The notes below the pieces were generated by a model that saw only the letters and a list, made by a program, of their open reading frames with translations, searched no databases and had not been told where the DNA came from. This document shows positions 38,682-49,989 of a stretch of DNA of 64,000 bases, in pieces (the stretch's first letter is position 1; each line of letters starts with the position of its first letter). The DNA is from Apostichopus japonicus. Lineage: Eukaryota; Echinodermata; Holothuroidea; Aspidochirotida; Stichopodidae. The stretch lies in contig NC_092579.1 of the NCBI RefSeq assembly GCF_037975245.1, forward strand, positions 16,702,178-16,766,177, in the 5' to 3' direction. The position numbers and the translations under genes are program-made.

Positions 38682-39139
38682 TACGGAAGCGTAGAAGGGA
38701 CATGGTGATGAAAGAGAAACAAAATTCAGAAAAAAATGACGTTTTGCCGAGTTTAAAAACTCGTCAAAGCGACAAAATTATTAAATTTGCCGAGATGCAA
38801 TAAGTCGTCAAAACGATAGCTTTCAGATTTTTGTCATTTCAACGAGTTATTGTATCTCGGAAAAACGTCAATTTTCAGATTTTTGTCAATTTGACGACTT
38901 GTTGTATCTCGGCAAAACGTCAATTATCAATATTTTGTCATTTTGACGACTAGTTGTATCTCGGCAAAACGTCAATTTTCAGAATGTTGTCATTTTGACG
39001 ACTTGTTGTATCTCGGCAAATTTAATAATTTTGTCGTTTTGACCAGTTGTTAAACTCGGCAAAACGTAATTTTTCTGAATTTTGTCATTTTGACGAGTTT
39101 GTTACTCTTTCATCACCATGTCCTTTCTACGCTTCCGTA
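38682..39139. mobile_element. 458-bp foldback element with internal tandem repeats and 6-bp target duplication
   Basis: The element starts TACGGAAGCGTAGAAGGGAC and ends with the inverse complement (one mismatch over the first 35 bp). GAAACG occurs on both sides (38676-38681 and 39140-39145). The inner parts are also inverted copies of each other. The centre holds tandem units of about 57-60 bp built on TGTATCTCGGCAAAACGTCA and TTTTGTCATTTTGACGAC. No open frame suggests a transposase, so it is non-autonomous. The 6-bp duplication does not fit the commonest DNA transposon families, so I leave the superfamily open. Confidence 0.8.
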
Positions 39140-39216
39140 GAAACGCCTGTACTTAGGTACTATACAGTTGCACTATTTGATGTCAATTGTTTGTCAGTCT
39201 CGTGGTCAATGAGTAA

Positions 39217-39219
<3 letters not shown>

Positions 39220-39254
<35 letters not shown>
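39220..39254. repeat. (TA)n microsatellite
   Basis: About 17 uninterrupted TA units directly downstream of the foldback element. Confidence 0.95.
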
Positions 39255-39255
<1 letters not shown>

Positions 39256-39530
39256 TATTACATACATATTGAATGTGTATACCAAACGGAAAGTAAGACT
39301 AATTGAGTTTGGTTACTGCAATTAACACGTCATATACCGAACCAGTGTTGAGCACCACTTCTAACCCGTTTCTAAATCCACTCATCTATCAAATCCATTG
39401 ACTTTATGAGACGTGAGATTTCTATTTGGTGCTTATACAAGTTGGGAAAAGCATTAAAATAAAATGAAATAAAATCATCATTACATTCTGTTTTTCTTCT
39501 CTGTTGGTGTTCCAAATTAGATTCTAATCA

Positions 39531-39702
39531 GTGAGCATCATAAACTTTACTTCCATATTTGAAAGTGAAAACTACCCGGAAACGAATCTGTGCACTGAAG
39601 TGATCGGATTTCAAACTACAAAAATATCCAGGAAGCCTGGCTGTCGTAGAGTTCCGACGTCTAAGGTATCAAATGAATGTTGGACATTATCATGTTGCAT
39701 AG
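39531..39702 (+). other. Probable 5' untranslated exon of the adaptor-like gene
   Basis: The exon's 3' border is the strong donor TTGCATAG followed by GTAAGG. Joining to the acceptor at 39884 removes a 181-bp intron. An open frame inside this exon does not continue in the frame of the 164-aa protein, so I treat it as untranslated. Its 5' limit is unknown. Confidence 0.35.
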
Positions 39703-39907
39703 GTAAGGCCTTTACAAAACGTCAGTATGCTTCACAGCTGTGGTAACTACAAAGGTGGTTCGATTTCTGTTTTTTTATGATTCAATCGTTCCATTGGATT
39801 ATAACAACCCAAATCCTTCCGAAGATAAAATTTGAAATAAACAAGTGACTTTTACAAATAACTTCTGAAGAATTTCATTGCAGTGACGTTTGGAAGAATA
39901 ACAAATA

Positions 39908-40402
39908 ATGGCGACGGAAGACTGCTCACTTTGGACGGCTCTTTCTTTAGTCGGAATTTGTCTATTTATCGCATCATTAATTGTCAATATCCTAACACTA
40001 ACCAAGCAGGCACGTTGCCGCGGTAGGATGCAATCATCTATAGAGTATGTGCAGACGACCATGCGACGGCACAGGCCATTTAAAATGGACGAGACTGATG
40101 AATACACGAGCATCGAAGAAATGATGAAACAGAATAAATCGCCAGTGGAGAGACCATATTCGTCTTTAAAACTACAAGATGGTAAAAATCGCGACACCTA
40201 CCTGGAACCTGACGTGTTTAAGGAGCTTGCGTCAAGGAAGAACAACGAAAAGATAATCCCGAAGGTGCCGCCACATGGTCCATCGAAGGTGAAGAAGGAA
40301 CCCAAGATAGGGAAAATGGATGAACAGGGGGGGAATGTCAGCAGTGATGAATCGAGTGGAGAGCACGACTACGAGTGTCCAGCGAGCAGTAAATGCGACT
40401 AA
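39908..40402 (+). CDS. Single-pass membrane protein with tyrosine-rich tail, adaptor-like
   Basis: A 164-aa product with an 8-residue outer end (MATEDCSL), one hydrophobic helix (about 9-31, LVGICLFIASLIVNILTL), a juxtamembrane basic segment with a cysteine (KQARCRGR, C37) and a long hydrophilic tail. The tail has five tyrosines: Y47 (EYVQ), Y66 (EYTSI), Y84 (PYSSL), Y98 (TYLEP), Y155 (DYEC). It also has a proline segment (IIPKVPPHGPSKVKKEP) and an acidic Ser-rich end. Tiny ectodomain, juxtamembrane Cys and scattered YxxI/L sites are the layout of transmembrane adaptors such as LAT, PAG1 or LAX1; I see no sequence similarity that names one. Y66 and Y84 are 14 residues too far apart internally for a standard ITAM. 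The ATG lies 24 bp after an acceptor (TTTCATTGCAG, exon from 39884). A donor at 39702 (ATAG, then GTAAGG) would close a non-coding first exon. Confidence 0.6.
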   Translation: MATEDCSLWTALSLVGICLFIASLIVNILTLTKQARCRGRMQSSIEYVQTTMRRHRPFKMDETDEYTSIEEMMKQNKSPVERPYSSLKLQDGKNRDTYLEPDVFKELASRKNNEKIIPKVPPHGPSKVKKEPKIGKMDEQGGNVSSDESSGEHDYECPASSKCD

Positions 40403-40736
40403 AATGTGAGTGTACGTGAACAACAAATTAAACTGAGGAATGTTATGGAGTTACTATAGATCAATCATATTTGTGTTATATTTTGACATTATTTTCACAT
40501 GGATAGTTATTACTTGCAAGTGATAGTATCAGAAGAAGGGATAGCTTCCTAAGTTACGTAAAACTATTTGGATGAACTTACCGATAGTGGACAGTTTAAT
40601 GTCTGTATGTTTATACAACTAGTCTGCACAGGACTGGAGTGAAAACTGGGTTCACAAACTGCAGTGAACAGAGAGATAATCAACCACACACTGGTGCACT
40701 GTATATTTGCAATGACAGCATGCAAACATGTAGGCT

Positions 40737-41086
40737 CAGGGGTGTAGCGAAGGTTTTTTTGTTGGGGGGGGTGGAGAATTTGATTTGCCGACGGATGTGG
40801 AAGTGGTGACTGAAATGGGGGAGGTGTCTAAGGGGAGGGGGTGTCCCCCTTCCCCTTTGGAAAAATTAGTTTGAACGTCCTTAGATGCAATCTGGTGCAT
40901 ATTTTAAGTCAAATTTGGCACGGAAGAAGCTCCCGTTCTCCTTTTTCTATTCAGCTTTCCTTCTTTCTTCCCCTTCCGCTCTCTTCACCTTTTCTCCTTT
41001 TGCCGACAGACCCAAAATTTGCCGATAGCGACCAAATTATTGGGGGGTGTGACACCCCCTCACACCCCCCGCTCGCTACGCCCCTG
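40737..41086. mobile_element. hAT-type MITE, 350 bp, 8-bp target duplication
   Basis: Ends are CAGGGGTGTAGCGA and, inverted, TCGCTACGCCCCTG. TGTAGGCT is duplicated exactly at 40729-40736 and 41087-41094. An 8-bp duplication with CAGGGG-type ends is diagnostic of the hAT superfamily. The interior is G-rich at the left and C-rich at the right, so the whole element can fold back. There is no transposase. Confidence 0.88.
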
Positions 41087-41094
41087 TGTAGGCT

Positions 41095-42940
41095 CTCAAT
41101 TGATTGATATATTTAAGACACGCTGGCAGGTATTGATTCTGTATATTAAAGATATACCCCTGCGTGATATCATTTGATTTCGCGATGATTACGTAATCCA
41201 CACATAGACCCAAAACCTTCCATGAAACTTGTGTAAAATATACCAACGTATTTGTATACCACATATCGGACTTGATTGAATACTGCACGTTTTAAACCTA
41301 ATATCGAATGAAGTGTGCTTGGATGTTTCAAATTTAATTCTCCGCGCGGCTTTCAATACATACAGGAAAAGTCACCCAAGACAGAACCTGATGATCTTAA
41401 CACCAGTCCCCAGGCATCGAGACTGCGACCTTGTGATGTTTAAGATGTTACGTGTTTTTTTTTGGCCCCACCTGGGGCACGAAAACCAAACAATTTGATT
41501 CACTCTCACACCCAGCCCCTTTTGATATGCCATCGAGACTCGGACTGGATGGTCATGACGATGTTACGTTAAGTGATTATAAATAAACTGCAACACATTC
41601 AGGTGACAGGTTCTTAAGAAATCTATTGTACCGTAACTACTTGTACTTAATAACAGTGAATATAAGGGACTTACACTGACTAAGGTTAACTTTTATACTT
41701 AACGCGGTAAGCTACGTTTGAAGCCTTTACTTTCTATAGTAAAACCCAGCTTTTATGCTTATTGCATTAGTATATTTTAAATCATGAAAAAGGTTTCTAA
41801 CTCGTAAAATAAATGTAAACATGCATTGAACCTGTATAGATCTAGCACTGCAGTGTATAGTGAAAAAAAACTAACTACAACATCGTTCTTTATGAGTTAT
41901 AACTATACTAATTAACTTAATGTATAACTGAATAACAACTTTTATAAAAAATAAAAAATTAGGAGAACCTTTGTTAATATAAAAATTGACGAGGGAATAT
42001 AATGTTGAGAATACTTTTTCTGTTTTCGATGCAAATTTTATTTAAATTGTACTCTAAGCAAATTAAGCTATAAAAAAAAGAAGAACTGCTCCATTATATT
42101 CGTTTTATTGTTTTATTACCTATTATAGAGGATCAGCTTATTTGTTAAGAAAATTTGAGATCAAAGAAATAAATTTGTTATCATAACTTACATTATGCTT
42201 AGCCATATTTTTATCATGCACTTTGCATTCTCCTCAATTATACATTTAATATAAGCAGTTTCGTTATTTACGAGTTAAATATATTGTAAGATACGATACT
42301 GTCTGTTCCTTTATTCGCTTAATGTAGTTACAATTATTACAGTATTTTAAAAATATTAGTATTTACATGTGAAAGTTCTTCGAAACTTTGCGTGGTCTAT
42401 GCAAGATATCTTGTACGACTCCGAGGGGAGGGGCGAGGGGGAGGGGGGATATTATAATATGAATACATCGGAGTGTGTTATAACACAGTATAACACGTGG
42501 TAGAAACTCGTTTCTTCAATAAAGATCACTGTGTTAAACCATCAAAGTTGGTTGACCCATCAATGACATTACTCTCAACGACTGTTTTTTTTTCAAGTCT
42601 AGATGAGAGTGATTGATGGCTTGGTATTGGAGGAGAGAGGCTAAAAGGTAGCACTAAAGAAGAGTACTACCGAGCCTTTTAATGACCATACTAATGCCAC
42701 ACGGTCGCCTATGAATGCGTAACGAGGCTAGTAGTCTGCTTAGTAAAAAAAACTTGAATATTAAACGAACAATTAGAAGCGATACTTCTGCCAAGTTTCT
42801 GACCAACATAATCTCAATTGATAACAAAAAGTTCAAGCAAATATTCTTCGAGTCTTCAAAAACTTAAGATATTTTAATGGTTTATGGAAATTTCTATAAA
42901 CAGAGTTAGTATGATCGACAGGGTTAGTGTAATTATCATT
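41095..42940. other. AT-rich intergenic DNA
   Basis: No gene supported on either strand. A G-rich patch (GAGGGGAGGGGCGAGGGGGA) lies near 42423-42447. Confidence 0.4.
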
Positions 42941-43620
42941 GTATAATAAGTACATCACTTTTGCATTTCTGTATGATAAGTACATCACTTTTGGATTTCT
43001 GTATAAAAAGTACATTACTTTTGTATTTTTAATAATAATAAGTTTTTTTTTTACAATAAGTACATCACTGTTGTATTTCTGTATGATAACTACATCACTT
43101 TTATATTTCTTTACAATTCGTGGATCACTTTTGTATTTCTTTATAATAATTACATCACTTTTGTATTTATTTATGATAACTACATCACTTTTATATTTCT
43201 TTACAATACGTGGATCACTTTTGTTTTTCTTTATAATAATTATATCACTTTTGTATTTATTTATGATAACTACATCACTTTTATATTTCTTTACAATACG
43301 TAGATCACTTTTGTATTTCTTTTTAATGATTACATCACTTTTGTATTCATTTATGATAAGTACATCACTTTTGTATTTCTTCATAATTAGTACATCACTT
43401 TTGTATTTCTTTATAATAACTACATCACTTTTGTATTTCTTTATAATAACTACATCACTTTTCTTTATAATAACTACATCACTTTTCTTTATAATAACTA
43501 CATCACTTTTGTATTTCTTCATAATTAGTACATCACATTTGTATTTCTTTATAATAACTACATCACTTTTCTTTATAATAACTACATCACTTTTGTATTT
43601 CTTCATAATAATTACATCAC
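42940..43620. repeat. Minisatellite, 30-bp and 24-bp units, about 23 copies
   Basis: The core (TACATCACTTTTGTATTTCT, then TTATAATAAC) repeats every 30 bp, with three or four 24-bp units lacking GTATTT near 43450-43580. Variants TGGATCAC and TAGATCAC alternate with the main type in a higher-order pattern near 43120-43320. Because both unit lengths are multiples of three, frames stay open for over 250 codons on both strands (LYFFIITTSL on plus, YKSDVVIIKK on minus). I read this as a repeat artefact, not a protein. Confidence 0.93.
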
Positions 43621-43799
43621 TCTGTATGGCAAGAAATGTTATTCAATGGAATGCATTTAGACGAAATCAAAGACTTAAGGGATCCAAAACTATTTATCGT
43701 TCTAACAAGGAGCAAGTATATATAAACTACATTTTAAGGTTAAAAGACAAGGTACACCAGTTAACATGTATGTCCAAGTACCAATTGGCTGAGTAACAT

Positions 43800-45890
43800 T
43801 CGTTTTGCTTATAATGATCAAATCACTCATACTTGAAATAGAGGGCGTTTGTATAGATCCTGCCAAGTTACCTGTTCAAAGAGTCACATCATTCAACACC
43901 ATTTAAAAGTAAATAGGAGCATCGCTGACAGTTAACAACATTTGGCTTACCTTAAGTCACATTGTGAACTTTGAATACAAATATTGTTCAAAAAAGTGTT
44001 TCAATACAAGATGAAGAGGATGTCCCGCCTACCCCCCCACCTCCCCACCCCCAAAATAGATCGGTTTTAACATTTTGATAAGAATTTACTTCATAGGTAA
44101 AAAAACTAAATGGTAAAAAAAAAACATATCACGTGAGAAAGTGCAGACTGTGATTTAAAAGTGTTTAGATCAATAACTATTGACTAAGTTTGTACAATAC
44201 ACAGCAATATAAAAAACATCAAAGTGTTATGTTGGGGAAGTGGGGTCGGGAAGGTTGGGGAGGTGGGGTTGTTGAAGTTGGGGAGGTCGGGATTTGGGAG
44301 GGGTGGGGAACTGGAGTGCATAGAGTTTTTTTTTTTTTTATCTAAATGGAATTTTAGTTTCTCCGACTGATTGAAGACATGAACTTCTATTGAAGGGCGG
44401 AGATGTGCTCTGACTCCTCAGCGACTGAATATAAATTAAGGCAAACTGATGAATATAACACACATCTTACATGAGGATTTCTGTTATTATCAAGGTATAT
44501 ATAAAAGCAAAAAATGAACATGGAAAGTCAACGGTACACAAACCAACCATCGAACACAAATATATAAGCTGTTTGTCGCACTCTGTCCATATACCTTATA
44601 TAAAGTATCAGTTTACAGTAAATATGTTTCACTCTGCAGTAGCCTTCTGTATACATACACGCCACGACGACAGCAGAATTATGTTTTCAATTGAAGACTG
44701 ATTCTAATAAAAATTGAAAGTTTCTCATCACTTTTTCTTCACTCTCTTCCATACGTCTCGTTCTATACAATACCGTGAATAATTTGTAAAGAATATCTAT
44801 AATATCTCCCGGCATGCAAGGGTATATACAAAGTAATAAACCTTTTATCAAACATACAAAAAATGATTTCCATAAGCTTGAGATGAAGGTTGCTACACAG
44901 ATAGAGAAATAGATTGAATGATGGCCTTTCATAATGAATGATGGATCCTAACATGACGATCAAGTTGTAGACAACATTGAAGTCTGGGCGGGCAGTTGTA
45001 TAATTAAGTCTCTTCAACAGGGGCGTAGATCCGTTTCCTGGATTGGAGGGGCAAACTTACCGATTCCCAGTCCCCTTCACCCCCCTTCACCCCCCTTCAC
45101 CCCCCCCCCCCCCCCGTGAATGCACATTCACAGCTTGATCGAAAGCATACACAAATTGTCTGTAAGATGTACTTCTTTTAACTAAAATTATTGTAACAAA
45201 TAAAATTTACATTCCACACTAGCAATTATTGAGGGCAATATCATACTCGTGGTCTCAATTCAAACATAGGGTGGAGTGGGGTGGGGTGGGGTTGGGGCTT
45301 GAACCCTCTGCCTCTATGATTAAATACAACTGCTCAACAAATCTAACTGTCAGTTGAAATAGTATGAAATGTCATCTTGTCCCGGCGTTGAGACGAAAAA
45401 GTATTTGCACTACATGTGTTTCTGCCCCCCCCCCCCGCCCCCCTTAATATATATTTAGCCACTTCAACGTTTTCTTAATAATATCGATCACAAAAAGTAT
45501 CTGTATAATTTCTGAAAGAATGTAGTTCAGGGTATTTTCTGCATCCATGGGTTTAAAGATGTGCAAGAAATAATGAGTGATAGAGCATGAGGGTGTAGCG
45601 ATAACAGTTTTCATTACAGATTTTTTTCATATGTGTTATTTCAAAGAAGAGAAAATGGCGACGATGTTAAACTTAACAAAAGAAAGAAATGTCATTTCTA
45701 GTTACAAACATTCATGCAGAACCGATAGCAATTAAACCGGAATTATTAATTACTCGCACTTTGTTTTTATAAGTATTTTTATGTTCCTACTTCCTCTTTG
45801 TAAGCAGTTACTTTCGTATATAACGACTCGTGTATCTCATAAAATGAGCTAAAACATTAAGCCTATGTATAAATATATATATATATATAG
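43800..45890. other. Intergenic DNA with G-rich and C-rich patches
   Basis: 44228-44312 is a G-rich tract of repeated GGTTGGGGAGGTGGGG type. At 45020 the string CAGGGGCGTAGATCCG looks like a hAT-type end without a visible partner; it leads to CCCCCTTCAC repeats and poly-C at 45070-45115. Another poly-C run is at 45426. No gene is supported. Confidence 0.4.
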
Positions 45891-45895
45891 AGTAG

Positions 45896-46239
<344 letters not shown>

Positions 46240-47097
46240 AGGGATGCTAGGGATATGTACAATTTCAATACTTGTAGAAACAGCCAGATTGTCAACAATT
46301 TGACTTTGGTTGGATTTCGTTAATGTTGGAGTAGCGACTGTGAGGGATTTCATGTAATAAGTATACACTGTAGAAGTAACCTTAGGACGGAACCCTGGAG
46401 CCCCGGGTAGAGTGGAGGGGCCAGAAGGAAAAAAAGGAAAGAAAGGTGTAGGGAAGTATCGTCTTTATTTTACAAAGCTCTTGAGGTAACATCGAGTCAT
46501 TCAGTTCAATAGTTTTCTGCAGCATTGGCGGCTTGATATTCACATGGTATAGATTGATAATATAGAACAGTGGTTTGAACTGAAAAGTACGACAAAGGGC
46601 GACGGTACCATTTTTAGTATTTACCAGACAAACGATAACGATTTCGTTACAGGAGACGGTAAAATAAGAAGAATAAAAAACAGACCTTCGATAATTGGCA
46701 GTATATCATGTATATGTGACAGTCTGGAAGGTGTTGACGTAAACTTAAATTTAGTTCTAAAAGTTTGATTCAGAACAATGTTACGCGAATTAATTTACGT
46801 TTATTTTCTGGTTGGACTTTACCAAGATATCGGTGAGTTCTATCAACTATAAATGTAATTTCATGATTTAATAAACTTTGAATAACTCATTAGTAATAGA
46901 CAGTAATTTGGGAGGAAGCCTCCTGATTAAACATATAACACAATTCACAACTGACGGCGGTCCTTAGGGTTTAAGGGTGCACTCATCAGTCCTAAACGTT
47001 TTACGACACCACGGTTTTAATTCGCCTCACAATGTCACAGTAGCACACAAACAACATTGACTAGCTAAAAAATGAAACCAATCCAACGTAAACCTGA
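46240..47097. other. Intergenic DNA left of the transporter array
   Basis: No gene is supported. The stretch is unique relative to the array units that begin at 47401. Confidence 0.4.
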
Positions 47098-47301
47098 CTA
47101 ACCGCTTATACACAAAAGCGGAGTGCTTTTATAAGAACGGCTCGTACACAGAAGCTTTTTCAAGTCGTCTCTGACCATCGGCGGCGATAAACTGCGACTC
47201 GCGCACATGTCTCCAGCCACTTCCCACGCCTCCAGCTTATTTGGCTGATCCATGCTGACCCCTTTTGTCTTGTCTGGAAAGACGACTGGAATTCCAGTCA
47301 T
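47098..47301 (-). CDS. Short open frame, unrecognised
   Basis: A 67-residue frame reads MTGIPVVFPDKTKGVSMDQP, then NKLEAWEVAGDMCASRSLSP and PMVRDDLKKLL before a Ser-rich end. The composition is protein-like and base content is more GC-rich than the flanks. It follows a weak acceptor-like string (TTTTAAATAG) and could be one exon of a gene or a piece of a mobile element. It lies outside the repeated unit and is not copied in units 2 and 3. Confidence 0.25.
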   Translation of the reverse strand: MTGIPVVFPDKTKGVSMDQPNKLEAWEVAGDMCASRSLSPPMVRDDLKKLLCTSRSYKSTPLLCISG

Positions 47302-47658
47302 CCTATTTAAAACACAAACGATACTCTGCCTAAAGTTTACATAGCCGCCCTCTACTGCCTAAAGACGATCTCGAAAGCCCGCATGGCAAACTCTACATAC
47401 CGTTCTGACAATCATTATCCCAATAATTCAATTTCCATTACAATTAAAATATTAAGAAAAATCAAGAAAAAGACAACACATCGAAGAGGAAGTTGATTAC
47501 ATTTCTGCCAATAAAGCCTTAGTCACTCAAGATAGGGAATGGAATCCCCCTCCCCTTCTTTCTTCTCCACTACCCCCCCCCCACTCCCCCAAATGAAGAG
47601 GAACACCAAAGTGGAGCACTTTATTTGTAAACTGTCATAAATTAACAATTTTCAATCA

Positions 47659-48606
47659 CTATTTAAATAAACTTTCATTACTGTCTTTTCTTAGTGTCCC
47701 CCGTATACCATACCAGAAAGGTGCGAAAAGAATGAGTACAGCCCCTAATATGGAAAGAAGACTAACAGTTTCATCAGTAAATGCTACTTGAAACACGTAA
47801 GATATTCCTACTTGTAAAGTTGATATCACAGCTACTGTGCCAGCGCCCTCAGTTTGGAGTGCCAAATATGCCGTAGCACATGCCCCTACTCCAGTGGTAC
47901 ACACGAATACCAATTGGAGCCAATCGTACCCAGATGGTATATTCATGAAGGGTGTTAAGTTAATACTTAATTCCAAACCAAAAAGCCCGAACCCGACGAT
48001 ACTCTTAAGTAAGAGTATGACGTATGGATCATAGGTGTCTCTCTCGACTAATTTCCGGACCAGAATGAATGTAAAGGAAGAACTAATAGCAGCCCCAAGG
48101 GCGGCTACTGCGCCAATTAAATTATGGTCACTTTCATCATCATCGACGGCGTCGTGACCAAAGATAAAAGGTGGTTTTGCAATAAAAATTAATCCACCTA
48201 TATTTGCTAGTATTAAAAGTATATCGATGATGAATAAATCCTCGTTTAGAAATATCGTTGAAAGCAGAACGCAGAGAATGGCTTTGCTGAATATAATCGC
48301 GATAGTGTTGCCTAGTGGCGCCAGAGAAAGTGCCAAAAGGGAGAGATAAACGCTACAAATTTCGAAAGTTCCAACAAAAATGACGATCACAGTATCGACC
48401 GAATTATAATGTTCTGTATTCTCCCATCGAATGAAGAAAGGAGCGAAAATGTAACTCAAGCTGCATACAAACGCGACGAACGTTGTTGAGTATGTCTTGG
48501 TGGCTATGCTACTCGCTAGACCGTTAAAGGCCCACAAGAGAGCGGATATGAACGAAAATACGATTCCAATGTGATCTTTCAACTGTTCTATAATTGTCCA
48601 AGGCAT
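47659..48606 (-). CDS. SLC35G1-like drug/metabolite-type transporter, copy 1
   Basis: A 315-aa EamA-type protein with ten hydrophobic helices, about 14-34, 41-59, 72-93, 98-118, 124-143, 163-183, 195-213, 229-250, 256-276 and 281-300, in two EamA halves. SLC35G1 landmarks are visible: GGLIFIAKPPFIFGHD (human VRPPFLFGSD), IGAVAALGAAI..SFTFILVRKL, and ALQTEGAGTVAVISTLQ. The human relative is a membrane protein reported to interact with STIM1; substrate here is unknown. An acceptor (TATATAACAG, exon from 48612) lies just before the ATG and a donor at 49982 (CAGGAG, then GTAAGT) could end a 5' untranslated exon. Relative to the other copies, one extra A near the end changes the last residues to SLFK. 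Distinct residues: S176, L217, F272. Confidence 0.88.
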   Translation of the reverse strand: MPWTIIEQLKDHIGIVFSFISALLWAFNGLASSIATKTYSTTFVAFVCSLSYIFAPFFIRWENTEHYNSVDTVIVIFVGTFEICSVYLSLLALSLAPLGNTIAIIFSKAILCVLLSTIFLNEDLFIIDILLILANIGGLIFIAKPPFIFGHDAVDDDESDHNLIGAVAALGAAISSSFTFILVRKLVERDTYDPYVILLLKSIVGFGLFGLELSINLTPFMNIPSGYDWLQLVFVCTTGVGACATAYLALQTEGAGTVAVISTLQVGISYVFQVAFTDETVSLLSILGAVLILFAPFWYGIRGTLRKDSNESLFK

Positions 48607-48611
48607 AACGA

Positions 48612-49982
48612 TCTGTTATATAAAAAATGAAAAATGAAAGTAATGATATAAAAACAAGAACATCAACAAATTATCCTAAAACGTGGATTCTACATTATAC
48701 TTATGGAAGGAAATTTATTGAACGAAGAGTTGTTTCTTTTGAAAGAAAGAAACAACATTCTACAAACTAACAAGCTGCTAATCTACTGCTACTGGGGGGT
48801 TATTAACAAGTTATAGTGTCAGTACATGTATGTGCGAACCGTACAACCTAAGCAATCAAAAATTCTTCCACAATGTTTCAAAATGTTGCAAATTATGGCA
48901 CCATATGGGATCTAAGCACCCCCTCTATTTTACCAAACTTTCGCAAAGGAGAGTGTATGTAACATCTTATGTCCCTTCCCCTCCCTTCCACCAGTATAGA
49001 AAATATGCCCCCCCCCCCCGGCCATCAGTGATTAGGGATGAATGTTCAATTTGTTTAACAACTATAGATTAATGCTAAGATGTCACACGAACTCCCACAG
49101 CGAGTAACTACAAGCCTATGTTTAATTTTGCCTGTCAAATATCCAGTTATATTGTAGTCAAGAATTTAACTAAGGTAAATGTGCAACTATTTTATGTAAC
49201 CTTATTGGTTGCACGTTGCTTTATAGAAAACCTTTAACATCCACAAGAGCCTAGTTACAACTTGGTAGTACCCCAAACTGGATAATTCTTTTCTTTTTAT
49301 AACTATGTATAAAGTCAACTTAAGTTAAGGAAGAAAAATAAAGAAACGCGACAACGAGTTTCATTATCACATATACATACCGATATCAAACCATTAGAAG
49401 TATATATAGGCTATCACAAACCAATAGAAGTATATATAGGCTATGGTGTGGCCAGTAATACAAATTGCATTCAAGTTTTATTTTGTTTTGTTGTTGTTCA
49501 AGAAACACACAGAGTGATGAATTATTGTTAACCGTGATTTTGTTAACGAATTCAACTTGTACACAAAACTGCAATATTATACGGACATTATAAAACACTG
49601 ATGGGCAAAGTGCGACCCGCGGGCCTCGACCGGTACTTTTGCTGCCCACACCGATAGTCTTCATACCACATTGATGCAGCCGGAAGACTTCTATGGTAAG
49701 GATGAAAAGGAAACATGTTTACTATCCGAGGGTTTCTACATTGTGACAGGCCGAGACGGAGGCGACGAGAATCGAAGTAGAATGTTTACTGTTTTTTTGG
49801 GGGGGGGGGGTGGGGGATGGGAGGAGCTCGTCAATTCGAGGCCATGGTGATTCAGACATATGTATGCAGGAATGATACCGTTTTTGGTTCCACTTTGTAA
49901 TGAGATCTTTCCTACAAAAAAAATAATTAAAACATATTTAACATAAGATGATCATAATTTAAACGACACATTATAACTTACC
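48612..49982 (-). other. Presumed 5' UTR intron and flank of transporter copy 1
   Basis: Donor CAGGAG/GTAAGT (exon end 49982) and acceptor at 48613 would define a 1.37-kb intron, conserved in all units. The frame upstream of the donor is open but has no ATG after an in-frame stop, so the first exon would be non-coding. Within the intron, near 49595-49620, GGGCAAAGTGCG(A/G)CCCGCGG resembles a hAT-type element end. Confidence 0.35.
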
Positions 49983-49989
49983 TCCTGTT

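Noticed and set aside
42833-43796. Long open frames on both strands (over 250 codons)
   Set aside because: They are translations of a 30/24-bp minisatellite; both strands are open simply because the unit length is a multiple of three.
45020-45115. hAT-type element starting CAGGGGCGTAG
   Set aside because: No matching inverted end or 8-bp duplication could be found downstream.
48830-49072. 80-aa frame beginning MCEPYNLS in each unit
   Set aside because: It changes length and loses frame at the poly-C run between units, as non-coding DNA would.
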